Of a DNA stretch of 64,000 nt, positions 36,169 to 44,439 are shown one piece after another. Positions within the stretch are counted from its first letter, which is position 1; every line of letters begins with the position of its first letter. The stretch is taken from the NCBI GenBank assembly GCA_964453525.1, contig CAYVOV010000020.1, forward strand, positions 22,066 through 86,065, given 5' to 3'. The stretch is from CAYVOV01 sp964453525. GTDB taxonomy: Bacteria; Chloroflexota; Dehalococcoidia; Dehalococcoidales; UBA2162. The notes under the pieces are model-generated. The model made no database searches and was not told the origin of the DNA. It worked only from the letters and a program-made list of their open reading frames with translations. The translations under genes were made by a program, and so were the position numbers.

Positions 36169-36240
36169 GGCAGCGTAGCTCAGTGGTAGAGCAGGGGACT
36201 CATAAGCCCTTGGTCGCAGGTTCGAATCCCGCCGCTGCCA
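36169..36240 (+). tRNA. tRNA with CAT anticodon (Met, or Ile2 if lysidine-modified)
   Basis: A 72-nt cloverleaf. The acceptor GGCAGCG pairs with CGCTGCC, the discriminator is A, and CCA is not encoded. The D arm is GCTC...GAGC and the T arm GCAGG-TTCGAAT-CCCGC. The anticodon loop CTCATAA gives anticodon CAT. G1-C72 excludes initiator tRNA. The anticodon-stem closing pair is A31-G39. The variable region resembles that of E. coli tRNA-Ile2 (ileX), so charging with Met or, after TilS lysidine modification, Ile cannot be settled by eye. Confidence 0.93.
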
Positions 36241-36263
36241 CTTATTTTTTTAAGGAGTTTAAC

Positions 36264-36677
36264 GTGACAAAAACCGAAATACTAGACCTCATAAAAGCTA
36301 ATCCCAGAAGTTTCATGGCAACTGTCGAAGGAAATAAACCTCACGTCCGGGGTATGGGGATATATGATGCCAGTGAAGACGGCATCATTATTCAGACCTG
36401 GACGATAAAGGATATACATCAGCAGGTAGTCAATAACCCGGAGATTGAACTCTGCTTCAACGACTTCAAGGCTGGAATTCAGGTGCGGGTCAGCGGCAGA
36501 GCCGAAATAATTGACGATGTGGAACTCAAGAAGAAAGTAGTCGAAAAGCGCCCGTTCATGAAGCCGACTGTTGAAGAAAAAGGCATCGAGGTCGTGGCTC
36601 TATACCGCCTCAAAGGCAAAGCTACGGTCTGGACCAGAGATAAAAACTTCGAACCCAAGGAGTATGTAGAGCTTTAG
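36264..36677 (+). CDS. Pyridoxamine-phosphate-oxidase-family flavin-binding protein
   Basis: A 137-aa split-beta-barrel protein of the PPOX class. FMATVEGNKPHVRGMGIYDAS and FNDFKAGIQVRVSGRAEII are family segments, and members bind FMN or F420. I choose GTG 36264 with AAGGAG 6 nt upstream; an upstream in-frame ATG at 36150 would run through the tRNA and is rejected. It probably shares the tRNA transcript, being only 23 nt behind it. Confidence 0.88.
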   Translation: MTKTEILDLIKANPRSFMATVEGNKPHVRGMGIYDASEDGIIIQTWTIKDIHQQVVNNPEIELCFNDFKAGIQVRVSGRAEIIDDVELKKKVVEKRPFMKPTVEEKGIEVVALYRLKGKATVWTRDKNFEPKEYVEL

Positions 36678-37170
36678 TTTTTAAGGCTGAATGTACATCA
36701 GTGGTCTATTCTGTCTCAACTCCAGTCACTGCCATTTGCTTAGTGTTCATCTGGGTAAAAATAATATAGATTTGCTAACCTAACGATTGACAAACCAAAT
36801 CAGTAAAATAAGGTACAAATAGTCGGTATAATGATACCACTCATCACTTCGATTGCGCATATCTCAATTTGAACTAACTAAAATAAAAAAGTACTAATCT
36901 CCCTACCGTCTTTCCCGGCAGATATTAGTACTCGCAATTACATTTCTGCACCTCCGGACACGAGCCTGAAATCCTGAACAATTGATTATCTTACATTGTA
37001 ATCCGAAGTATAATTATTTACGTGCATTATGTCAATAATATTGAATGCTATTCAGATAAATTATAAGATAAAATATATCATCCTTAACTCCTTTCTATAT
37101 TTAATTTATATCCGTACATTCATACACTCCATTCTATTAATATAGACGATGATACACTGAGGGAAAGACC
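36678..37170. other. AT-rich intergenic region
   Basis: No gene is seen in 493 nt. A 9-bp inverted repeat (36890-36898 with 36924-36932) encloses a 25-nt loop with its own CCG/CGG pairing. It could be an RNA hairpin, but no T-run follows. The rest is AT-rich with no repeat copy recognised. Confidence 0.5.
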
Positions 37171-37809
37171 ATGGTAAAAGATAGTATTCGATTACAGGCC
37201 ATTTCTCTGGCAGTTGTATTCATCATTGCTGCGGGAATTTTTGGCTGTAATTCACCGGAAGCGATTCAACCGGTAGACCGGGAACCAGCTCAACCGGCAG
37301 ATGAAGAATCCACGCCTGCTCAACCCACCGAAACCTGGGTAGCTGACGGGATTATTAACTCCGGGGAATATTCGGGCGGTGCCGAGTTCGGCAATTATAG
37401 CCTGTACTGGCGGTCTGATAACGAATATGCTTACTTCGGGATGCAGGTGATGACCACGGGTTTCGTGGCACTGGGAATACAACCGGGAACCACAATGAAA
37501 GATGCGGATATTATTTTTGGCTACGTTGAAGATGGGAATGCAGTTGTGGCTGATTTATTCAGCGCCGGAGCTTTCGGCCCTCACCATGAAGATACCGAAC
37601 TGGGCGGAGTAAATAATATTACCGAGTTCGGTGGTACCGAGAATGATGGTGTTACCACGATAGAATTTAAAAGAGCCCTGGACACCGGTGATGAATACGA
37701 TATTCCGCTGGACCAGGGCGTGAACAAAGTAATATGGTCGTACGGATCAAGCGATAGCATGGACCGTAAACACATCAATAAAGGCTACGGAGAGATTAAC
37801 CTCCAATAA
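37171..37809 (+). CDS. DOMON-domain lipoprotein
   Basis: A 212-aa exported lipoprotein: hydrophobic 11-24 and FGC with C26, then a P/E/T-rich linker (30-53) and a DOMON domain (about 54-212). Family segments include GFVALGIQPGTTMKDADIIFGYV, TTIEFKRALDTGDEYDIPL and KVIWSYGSSDS. DOMON domains bind heme b or sugars and often pair with cytochrome b561-type membrane partners. The next gene is a small His-rich membrane protein, in keeping with an electron-transfer pair. Confidence 0.85.
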   Translation: MVKDSIRLQAISLAVVFIIAAGIFGCNSPEAIQPVDREPAQPADEESTPAQPTETWVADGIINSGEYSGGAEFGNYSLYWRSDNEYAYFGMQVMTTGFVALGIQPGTTMKDADIIFGYVEDGNAVVADLFSAGAFGPHHEDTELGGVNNITEFGGTENDGVTTIEFKRALDTGDEYDIPLDQGVNKVIWSYGSSDSMDRKHINKGYGEINLQ

Positions 37810-37834
37810 GTATTTTAAATCTGTGAGGTAAACT

Positions 37835-38083
37835 ATGGATTTTTTCTATTCGGTCTGAATAGGCAGAGTAATTTTTATTCTGGGAATATTGAATATAGTT
37901 ATGGCATTGGTTGTTTTCACCACCTGCCGCTGCGTATCCGGTGGCCGTCTTTTAAGCGGGCTTATGAAATACAGCGTTCATAAACGGATTTTCGGTTATC
38001 ACTGTCACTTCTGGAAAGTCTTCTGGCCATCTATAATTATACACGCCTTCTTTGCCCTGGTATATTTTGGCTGGCCCGGCTGA
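37835..38083 (+). pseudogene. Small His-rich membrane protein with in-frame TGA at codon 8
   Basis: ATG 37835 follows GAGG with good spacing, but codon 8 is TGA (37856-37858). The same frame then continues unbroken to TGA 38081-38083. Downstream are a membrane helix (FILGILNIVMALVVF), TTCRC, then HKRIFGYHCHFW and a second helix with IIIHAFFALVYF; four His in these segments suggest heme b binding. It is either a nonsense mutation, a rescued shorter gene starting at TTG 37889 or ATG 37901, or recoding. It lies 25 nt after the DOMON gene, so co-transcription is likely. Confidence 0.5.
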
Positions 38084-38219
38084 AATGCTTCTTCTGGAGA
38101 CAAATCCTCTTTACTATTACCGGCGTCTTTCGTCGACTTTGACAATGATAAAGCCAAGTATCAAGACAACAGGCAGTATCACTTTGAATAATATCCCGGC
38201 AAGGCCACGAATACCGAGA

Positions 38220-38340
38220 CTATCCAGAGAAAAGGATATTCTCAAGGATGTCATTGCTGACTGCCCGGATAGCCGTTTCCCGTTCATCGGGTAATTCTTT
38301 CAGGTACTCGTCAACAGTTAACGCCTGGGACTTTACATCG
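38220..38340 (-). pseudogene. Remnant of a DUF1801/YdhG-like gene
   Basis: Minus-strand residues KSQALTVDEYLKELPDERE then TAIRAVSNDILEN match the N-terminal pattern of DUF1801 proteins. The frame stops right after (ILFSG*), far short of about 110 aa or more, and no in-frame start lies at the expected position: an ATG is one base out of frame. I read it as a truncated, frameshifted remnant. The 38084-38219 stretch shows nothing else. Confidence 0.55.
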
Positions 38341-38361
38341 TGCCGCCGGAGTTTTTCTTTA

Positions 38362-38535
38362 CTACTCGCTGATTTCCTGTCCCTTTCTGGCTTTGTCCAG
38401 CTTTTCTTCCAGCTCTTCAAGCTTCTGCCACATTGAAGGTGGCACAGAGTGTGCCGGCCACCTTGCCTTCAGGTCAGCAATCTGTTCTTCGATATCTTTT
38501 ATCAGCCTGGCCTGCACAATACCGGATTGATTCAT
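38362..38535 (-). CDS. 57-aa microprotein coupled to the DUF169 gene
   Basis: ATG 38535 overlaps the DUF169 stop by 4 nt (ATGA arrangement). The 57-aa product begins MNQSGIVQARLIKDIEEQIA, includes ARWPAHSVPPSMWQKLEELE and ends in a charged helix. There is no signal or membrane segment. The PAHSVPPSMW turn between two helices looks like a conserved motif of small bacterial proteins, though I cannot name the family. The overlap and sense make it likely real. Confidence 0.65.
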   Translation of the reverse strand: MNQSGIVQARLIKDIEEQIADLKARWPAHSVPPSMWQKLEELEEKLDKARKGQEISE

Positions 38536-39284
38536 CCGTTCAGATACTCCTGCTTTATTTCATCTGTTATTCTAGCCGAATATTCGCTTCTTTCATCCTC
38601 ACTCATTGTAGTTATCGGAAGAATCCAGTCCATACGGTTTAGATTTTCTACCAGCATTGGCAACAAATCATAGGGGACTGATATCAGAAAGAGACCCTCA
38701 GGCAGTATCTTTTGAATTCTGATTCCGTAACCAATCCCGGTGACAACGTAGTTCATTTCACCGCTCATATATGGATAAACGAAAATCCAGGCACACATCA
38801 GAACCGGTGTGCACTTAGAGGTCAGAGGTTTGCCGGTGGAATAACTGAGCGCTCTCAATAGTATTTCCGCCTGGGATGGCGTAGCGGTGAGAATCAATAC
38901 ATCCGGGTCGAAAGATAATTGCTCCAGATTAGAAAATGCTACATATCTTACCGTATCTCTGGGAATTTTTTGTATGTACTGGTATATCCTGCGGTTAGCA
39001 CGGGCTTCCTGGTATATTTTTTCTTTGGCACCTATCTGACCGCTCTCTGTGGTCGGCTCAGGATCCATCATCCCTAAAACCAGTCTATCCACACAGGCAA
39101 AATTATCTTTTCCTGCATAAAAAGGATGGCTATCCTGCGCTTCTCTGAACATTCTACAAATCGGCATACTTCCACCCACCTGTTGCAGTCCATCCGGTCT
39201 ATTTAGCAGGAACTTCACACCTACCGGTCTTCTCTCAAAGTTAAAATCGCCAAATATTGAATAATCCCGCCGACCTGACAGCAT
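38532..39284 (-). CDS. DUF169-family protein
   Basis: A 250-aa soluble protein. ERRPVGVKFLLNRPDG near the N-terminus, CRMFREAQ, then KDNFACVDRLVLGM and a later KCTPVLMCAW give the Cys-containing pattern of DUF169 (COG2043) proteins, common in anaerobic bacteria and archaea. The biochemical role is not known. GGGAGG precedes ATG 39284. It is translationally coupled to the 57-aa gene; cysK upstream starts a separate or the same transcript. Confidence 0.8.
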   Translation of the reverse strand: MLSGRRDYSIFGDFNFERRPVGVKFLLNRPDGLQQVGGSMPICRMFREAQDSHPFYAGKDNFACVDRLVLGMMDPEPTTESGQIGAKEKIYQEARANRRIYQYIQKIPRDTVRYVAFSNLEQLSFDPDVLILTATPSQAEILLRALSYSTGKPLTSKCTPVLMCAWIFVYPYMSGEMNYVVTGIGYGIRIQKILPEGLFLISVPYDLLPMLVENLNRMDWILPITTMSEDERSEYSARITDEIKQEYLNG

Positions 39285-39333
39285 AAGAACCTCCCTATCT
39301 GTTTAATTATGAGGTGTGCGCAATAAGTAACTC

Positions 39334-40248
39334 TTATACTTTGAATAATTCGGTGCTAAGGTATTTCTCTCCTCTATCTGGGAAGATGGTAACAATTGTT
39401 CCGGTCTCAACACTCCGGGCGATTTCAAGTGCAGCATACATGGCAGCACCGCTGCTCATACCGACGAAAATCCCCTCATTCTCAACTATCTGCCTGGTCA
39501 TTTCATAAGCATCCTCTGTTTTTACCATGACAGTGATATCAATCTGTGACGGGTCGTACAGTGACGGGACAATAGCTTCCTCCATGTTTTTCAATCCCTG
39601 AATATAGTGTCCCAGTACCGGATGCGCACATACTACCTTGACTTGCGGATTGTATTCCCTCAATACTGCGCTAACGCCCATGATAGTCCCGGATGTTCCT
39701 ATTGAAGAAACGAAGTAGTCTATATCGCCATGAGTTTGCTCCCAGATTTCTTCACCCGTAGTCCTGTAATGCGCCAGTTTGTTATACTCATTTGAAAACT
39801 GGTCCGGCATAAAATACTTGTCCGGGTAGTTTTTCACCAGTTCCCGGGCTTTCATTATTGCACCGTCAGTCCCATACTTACCTTCGGTCAGCGTCACTTT
39901 CGAACCAAAAGCAGCAATCATCTGTCTTCGTTCAATTGAGACAGCGTCACTCATAACTATTTCTACATCGTACCCTCTTACCGCTCCGATCATTCCCAGC
40001 GCGATTCCCGTGTTTCCGGATGTCGGCTCAATAATCGTCTTTCCTTTTGTCAGCGTCCCCTCATTCTCAGCCTGCTGTACCATACTCAGAGCAATTCTAT
40101 CTTTGACACTGCCGGTTGGATTGTTCCCCTCGAGTTTGGCATATATGGTGACATTCTTATTCGGATTTAGCCTGTTTATTCTCACAATAGGAGTGTTGCC
40201 GATGGTTTGCAGAATGTCTTCATTCGGTCCAGATAAAGGTGACTTCAT
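39334..40248 (-). CDS. cysK: Cysteine synthase (O-acetylserine sulfhydrylase)
   Basis: A 304-aa PLP enzyme making cysteine from O-acetylserine and sulfide. PLP lysine K49 is in NNPTGSVKDR, the substrate loop TSGNTG is at 76-81, and the phosphate loop is GTSGT. I choose ATG 40248 (GGAG 8 nt upstream) because the family starts here; the frame is open for 47 more codons upstream without homology. Its product would also supply CoaB with cysteine, though the genes are not linked. Confidence 0.93.
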   Translation of the reverse strand: MKSPLSGPNEDILQTIGNTPIVRINRLNPNKNVTIYAKLEGNNPTGSVKDRIALSMVQQAENEGTLTKGKTIIEPTSGNTGIALGMIGAVRGYDVEIVMSDAVSIERRQMIAAFGSKVTLTEGKYGTDGAIMKARELVKNYPDKYFMPDQFSNEYNKLAHYRTTGEEIWEQTHGDIDYFVSSIGTSGTIMGVSAVLREYNPQVKVVCAHPVLGHYIQGLKNMEEAIVPSLYDPSQIDITVMVKTEDAYEMTRQIVENEGIFVGMSSGAAMYAALEIARSVETGTIVTIFPDRGEKYLSTELFKV

Positions 40249-40459
40249 TTCTTCTACTCCAACGTTAATTTTCGTTATCCACACTTTTGAATATAGCATA
40301 TTATCGTATGTCTTGGTAAATTTATGACCACGCTGCTGTTCCTCATTGAACTCCCGGAACAATTCGCTGATGAAGATTTCAATACCCATATGGAAAAGGT
40401 GGCACTGAGAAGTACCACCTTGATGGAATAATGCATTAATTCAAAGGCAAAGTATGATA

Positions 40460-41143
40460 TTATTCCAGGATATCACCTGTTACAAAATCAATTTCGTTAA
40501 GCGGGTAGACCAGCCCCGAGGCAATATTACTCACGTGAGAATTGATACGCTTCAGGTATCTTGTCAGCATTGCGGTGACTATTGCTTCATTCGTTGATAG
40601 CTCTTCTTCAAATAGCTCACTCAAAACACGGTCACACTCACGCTTAATCGGAGTATATTTTTCAAGAATCTCCTTTGCCAGTCTTTCATCCGATTTTCTA
40701 AATGCTTCTCTCAATTTGGGGAAGTTTTCCGCTATCATTGCCTGGTTTGTTGCAAGCCGGCGAAAGAATTTTATCCCTTTAATGGTGCCTTTATACAATA
40801 TTCCGGCTTCAAAAATATTTTTTGAATAGTCGCCAATCCTTTCCGCATCCTTTATCAGACTCATCATTGCCAGGCAGCCGGACACATCATGCTTGGGCCT
40901 GATAGCAAGGTGCTCGAAGAGTAATCTGCGGATTTCTCTTTCCTGGTTATTGATTTCAATGTCTTTGTCATAGAAATACTGTGGTATCCGCTCAATATTA
41001 TCCTGGGTACTTAATACCTGCCACGCCTCATTATAGAGATATTCACCATTGGTGAGCATATCATTGAACAGTTTTAACGCTTTCCTTATCAGGGTTGAGC
41101 CCTTTAACATATTTACTATTTCACTCGCCATATCTACCTGCAC
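40460..41143 (-). CDS. PhoU-domain protein linked to Na/Pi transporter
   Basis: A 227-aa helical protein with PhoU-like features (KDIEINNQEREIRRLLFEHLA, LIKDAERIGDYSKNIFEAG, MLTRYLKRINSHVSNIASGLVYPLNEID). It starts 25 nt downstream of the transporter gene on the same strand. It probably controls that Na+/phosphate transporter, a common pairing in bacteria. Confidence 0.85.
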   Translation of the reverse strand: MQVDMASEIVNMLKGSTLIRKALKLFNDMLTNGEYLYNEAWQVLSTQDNIERIPQYFYDKDIEINNQEREIRRLLFEHLAIRPKHDVSGCLAMMSLIKDAERIGDYSKNIFEAGILYKGTIKGIKFFRRLATNQAMIAENFPKLREAFRKSDERLAKEILEKYTPIKRECDRVLSELFEEELSTNEAIVTAMLTRYLKRINSHVSNIASGLVYPLNEIDFVTGDILE

Positions 41144-41168
41144 CTTCCAGAGACCGTCTCTATAGATT

Positions 41169-42305
41169 TTACCTTGTTATGAACAATATTAATAGCGGTA
41201 TCAGGAAAAATACCGTTATCACAAAGATAAACGCCCATTTTTTTGACTCGGCTGCCACATTGGCTAACCATGTCGCGCAGAATATCGGTACCTTTCGGAG
41301 CGGTAAAAATATTGTTGTACCATAAATATTAAATATAAGATGACAGAATGCAACCGTCAGACCTACCGTGGTAGCAGGCGAACCGGTTTCGGAACTTATT
41401 GTAGCCAGAGAAGCTAAAATAGCCGTGATAGTGGTGCCGATATTGGCTCCCAGGGTAAACGGATAAGCCCGATTCAATCCGAGAAATCCGGCAGCAACCA
41501 GAGGAACAATCATGGAAGTTGTCACGGAGCTACTCTGGACTATCGCCGTTAACACCATTCCCAGCAATATGGCAGTAAAGGTGTTTCTGAATAAAAATCT
41601 ATCAATAAACTTTTCCGTTTGCTCTACCACCAGAGACCGCATTGTTTTCACCAGGTAAATCAATGCGGTGACTACACACACGACCGCTATAACCAGCATA
41701 ATAATAGCTATCACTATATCTGAAAAACCGAATGTATTAGCGAGAAAATGCTGAAGTCCCTTTACCACAGGGTCGATAGTTAATTTGAGCGGGCTAACAA
41801 ATGTAACACCACCGACATCCTGGAAGATACTGGTGAGAAAAAGAGCTGATTTCTCGATTATGTGAAAAGCCATTTCCAGCGGAAAAAAGATAAGAATGGT
41901 GAACATGTTGAAAAAATCATGCACCGTAGCCGCCGCAAAAGCCCGCCTGAAGTCATCCTTCCTTGTTATAAACGTCAGTGATACCAGGACATTAGTAATG
42001 GTAGTGCCCATATTGGCACCCATCACCATTGGAATGGCCGATTCAATAGGAAGGATACCACTACCGGCAAGACCGACAATGAGAGAAGTGGTAGTTGACG
42101 AACTCTGGATTATACTGGTAACCAGTATTCCGGTGAATAGTCCACAAAAAGGGTTTGAGTATATTGTAATAAGTTGTTCTGCAAAATCTTTCCCGAAGAG
42201 TTTAAACGAGGTACCGGTAAGCTTGATTCCGAGGAGGAAAAAATAAAGTAAGATAAGGACAAGTACTATTTTGAGAAGAGTGTTTAGACTAGGTGCTCTG
42301 GACAC
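41169..42305 (-). CDS. Na/Pi cotransporter family protein
   Basis: A 378-aa polytopic membrane protein with the inverted-repeat QSSS motifs (QSSSTTTSLIVGLAGSGI and QSSSVTTSMIVPLVAAGF) that bind Na+ and phosphate. I choose GTG 42305, since GGAGG sits 8 nt upstream; the longer frame's TTG at 42320 would overlap the SD. It forms an operon with the PhoU-like gene. Confidence 0.9.
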   Translation of the reverse strand: MSRAPSLNTLLKIVLVLILLYFFLLGIKLTGTSFKLFGKDFAEQLITIYSNPFCGLFTGILVTSIIQSSSTTTSLIVGLAGSGILPIESAIPMVMGANMGTTITNVLVSLTFITRKDDFRRAFAAATVHDFFNMFTILIFFPLEMAFHIIEKSALFLTSIFQDVGGVTFVSPLKLTIDPVVKGLQHFLANTFGFSDIVIAIIMLVIAVVCVVTALIYLVKTMRSLVVEQTEKFIDRFLFRNTFTAILLGMVLTAIVQSSSVTTSMIVPLVAAGFLGLNRAYPFTLGANIGTTITAILASLATISSETGSPATTVGLTVAFCHLIFNIYGTTIFLPLRKVPIFCATWLANVAAESKKWAFIFVITVFFLIPLLILFITR

Positions 42306-42354
42306 CCAGCGAACCTCCAAAAGCCAGATAGCGTATCACAACCATCTGATGTAT

Positions 42355-42383
42355 ATGCTATTAAATTTCTTTCCTATTGTCAA
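42355..42383 (-). promoter_or_regulatory. Probable promoter of the Na/Pi transporter operon
   Basis: On the minus strand TTGACA (42383-42378) and TAGCAT (42360-42355) are 17 nt apart, followed about 50 nt later by the GTG start. Confidence 0.55.
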
Positions 42384-42404
42384 CTGATTTTTAAGGGGTT
42401 CTGT

Positions 42405-42457
42405 ATGCATTTGGTTGATTTAATTGTCATTGCCAATCAAAACCGAATAGTACCTTT
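42405..42457. repeat. Internally deleted MITE-like copy E
   Basis: Within the 42306-42635 non-coding stretch. TGCATTTGGTTG at 42407 and CAAAACCGAATAGTACC near the right end match the two outer ends of element C (in reverse orientation), but the C-rich central palindrome is missing. The rest of the gap shows no gene. Confidence 0.6.
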
Positions 42458-42635
42458 TAAAGTTCTTTCCGCCTATATCCGAAATCAGTCTTTAGCTCCT
42501 AGAGACAGCTCTCCCGTACCAATCAGAATACTGCAGTCTCAAATCTCACCATCCTGCAAACCACTCAAGTGATTTTATAAGTAACAGCGAGCGAGCAGTA
42601 CGCTGATTTCTGTAATCCGGTTCACCAGTTTCAAA

Positions 42636-42848
42636 TTACCGATTTTTTAAGACTCTGCGGCCGTCTCTCGACTTAACCTTGAGTTCTGCCGTCTTCTCAA
42701 GGCCAAGGTAATTTGGGGGCGGTTCTACCGGTTCGAACTTTCGGTACCCGCACTGGAGACATACCTCACCATCTTCCATAGCCTTATCAATAAGTATGTC
42801 TCCATTACACCTGGGACAAGCCTTTAGCCTAAGGTACCTCCTGTGCAT
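42636..42848 (-). CDS. Small zinc-ribbon protein
   Basis: A 70-aa protein with CPRC and CLQC knuckles 18 residues apart (a rubredoxin-like zinc ribbon), followed by a proline-rich and a basic tail (KSRDGRRVLKNR). ATG 42848 has GGAGG 7 nt upstream; an in-frame start 15 codons earlier lacks it. It is 54 nt behind the HTH gene on the same strand. A transcription-related role is possible. Confidence 0.75.
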   Translation of the reverse strand: MHRRYLRLKACPRCNGDILIDKAMEDGEVCLQCGYRKFEPVEPPPNYLGLEKTAELKVKSRDGRRVLKNR

Positions 42849-42902
42849 TTTTGCACCTCCTTCAGCAGTATCACCGGAAGAGCGAGTCAACATATAATTT
42901 TT

Positions 42903-43085
42903 CTACTCCTGCGTCTCAATATCTCTCTGGCTGACTGCCTTTTCTATATCCTCGGTTTTTAATAAAACCCTGTATCCCCTACCTACCTGGTAGCGTCTGA
43001 GGATTCCTGCCTCAATCCAGTTACGTATTGTATTCGGATGAACCCCCAGCAACTTCGCTGCATCTTTTATGGTGATATAAGCCAA
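42903..43085 (-). CDS. MerR-like/excisionase-type HTH protein
   Basis: A 60-aa single-domain DNA-binding protein. ITIKDAAKLLGVHPNTIRNW is the helix-turn-helix, and YRVLLKTEDIEKAV the wing/helix of HTH_17/MerR-type proteins. Its start appears to be TTG 43085 with AAAGG upstream. There is no integrase nearby, so an excisionase role is not supported; a local regulator is more likely. Direct repeats upstream could be its binding sites. Confidence 0.8.
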   Translation of the reverse strand: MAYITIKDAAKLLGVHPNTIRNWIEAGILRRYQVGRGYRVLLKTEDIEKAVSQRDIETQE

Positions 43086-43094
43086 CTCAAACCT

Positions 43095-43170
43095 TTGTTA
43101 CATATTATTATATTTTATACCATAATATAGTAAATTATCTCGTTTTAACATATATTGTTACATATTGTTA
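43095..43170. promoter_or_regulatory. 60-bp-spaced direct repeats, candidate operators
   Basis: TTGTTACATATTATTA (43095-43110) and TTGTTACATATTGTTA (43155-43170) differ at one base and start exactly 60 bp apart, about six helical turns. A TAACA...TGTTA inverted repeat (43146-43160) overlaps the second. They lie between the HTH gene and the divergent alcohol dehydrogenase gene. Confidence 0.5.
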
Positions 43171-43273
43171 AATAATTGTCAAGTGCTCGGTCACCAAACA
43201 CTCAGTTGAGGAAATACAAAATAACTGAACACAGGATTCCCGCAAACTTCCGTCACAACGAAGCGTAAAAGAA

Positions 43274-43303
43274 TTGACAGGCGGTCACTGCGGGGACTAG
43301 AAT
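43274..43303 (+). promoter_or_regulatory. Promoter of the alcohol dehydrogenase gene
   Basis: TTGACA at 43274 and TAGAAT at 43298, spacer 18. It leaves a leader of about 25 nt ending in AAAGGAGAG before ATG 43334. Confidence 0.6.
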
Positions 43304-43333
43304 CTAGACACTATTTGAAAGGAGAGTATATAT

Positions 43334-44413
43334 ATGAAAGCTGCAGTTTGCTATGAGTTTGGTAAACCTCTGGTACTGGAAGAAGTTGACATTGATCCGC
43401 CGCAGAAAGAGGAGGTGAAAGTCCGCCTTGCTGTCACTGCCATCTGTCACAGTGATATACACTCCATAAGAGGAGAACTCCCGGGTAAATTACCCTCAAT
43501 TGCCGGCCACGAATCATCCGGTTACGTCGAGGAAGTCGGAGAGGGAGTCAGCACCGTCAAACCCGGTGACCCGGTGGTTGTCTCTCTGGTAACATCCTGT
43601 GGCAAGTGCTTCTACTGCACCACCGGGCGTTCTTTCCTGTGCAACGCCGTGTTCCCTATGGATACGGAAAGCCGCGTCCGCAACAAGAAGGGAGAAAGCC
43701 TGTCAATCATGGCTAGGACAGGCACATTTGCCGAATACAGCGTTGTCAATGAGTCCCAGCTCGTAAAACTCCCCGACGATATGCCAATGGACAGCGCAGC
43801 ATTACTGGCCTGCGGAGTGATAACAGGCTTCGGGTCAGTGGTAAACCGCGCCAGGGTGAGGCCCTTTGAAAGTGTCGTAGTAATCGGCAACGGCGGAGTC
43901 GGACTCAACTCCATACAGGGAGCCGCCTACTCGGGAGCATATCCCGTTATCGCCGTTGACCTGCTGGATTACAAACTTGAAGCTGCCCGGAATTTTGGCG
44001 CCACCCACGCCATTAACCCGAATAATACCGATGCCGTCGAAGAAGTTAAAAAGATAACGAATGGAAGAGGGGCGGATTATGTCTTCGTGACCGTCGGCAG
44101 CACCGCCGCCATAGTCCAGGGTTTTTCCATGCTGGGACGCCGGGGAACCACGGTCGTCGTAGGTCTCCCCCACTTCCAGGACGTTTTAAATGTCTCTCCT
44201 TTACAATTTATAAGAGACGAGAAAGCAATTATGGGCGCTTTTATGGGCTCGACGCGCTTGGGCACGGATATTCCCAATCTGGTAACCCTCTATAAAAACG
44301 GGTGCCTCAAGCTCGATGAGCTTATCACAGCACGATATCCTCTGGACCAGATTAACCAGGCTATAGAGTCGGTGGAAAGGGGCGAAGCGCTGCGTAACGT
44401 GATTGTATTCTAA
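43334..44413 (+). CDS. Zinc-dependent alcohol dehydrogenase (MDR family)
   Basis: A 359-aa medium-chain dehydrogenase. Catalytic zinc ligands are C38 and the H59-E60 pair, and the structural zinc cysteines are C89, C92, C95 and C103. The cofactor loop is VIGNGGVGLNS, then DLLDYKLEAAR, where the acidic residue after the second strand favours NAD+. The preferred alcohol or aldehyde is unknown; class III-like sequences may use formaldehyde adducts. Confidence 0.9.
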   Translation: MKAAVCYEFGKPLVLEEVDIDPPQKEEVKVRLAVTAICHSDIHSIRGELPGKLPSIAGHESSGYVEEVGEGVSTVKPGDPVVVSLVTSCGKCFYCTTGRSFLCNAVFPMDTESRVRNKKGESLSIMARTGTFAEYSVVNESQLVKLPDDMPMDSAALLACGVITGFGSVVNRARVRPFESVVVIGNGGVGLNSIQGAAYSGAYPVIAVDLLDYKLEAARNFGATHAINPNNTDAVEEVKKITNGRGADYVFVTVGSTAAIVQGFSMLGRRGTTVVVGLPHFQDVLNVSPLQFIRDEKAIMGAFMGSTRLGTDIPNLVTLYKNGCLKLDELITARYPLDQINQAIESVERGEALRNVIVF

Positions 44414-44439
44414 CCATTCAACTTCTAGAAGCAATGTTA

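Noticed and set aside
36150..36263. Upstream extension of the PPOX gene
   Set aside because: Passes through the tRNA; GTG 36264 with AAGGAG is the better start.
37876..37888. SECIS-like hairpin after the in-frame TGA
   Set aside because: Only 5 bp with a 3-nt loop; too weak to claim selenocysteine insertion, kept only as an alternative.
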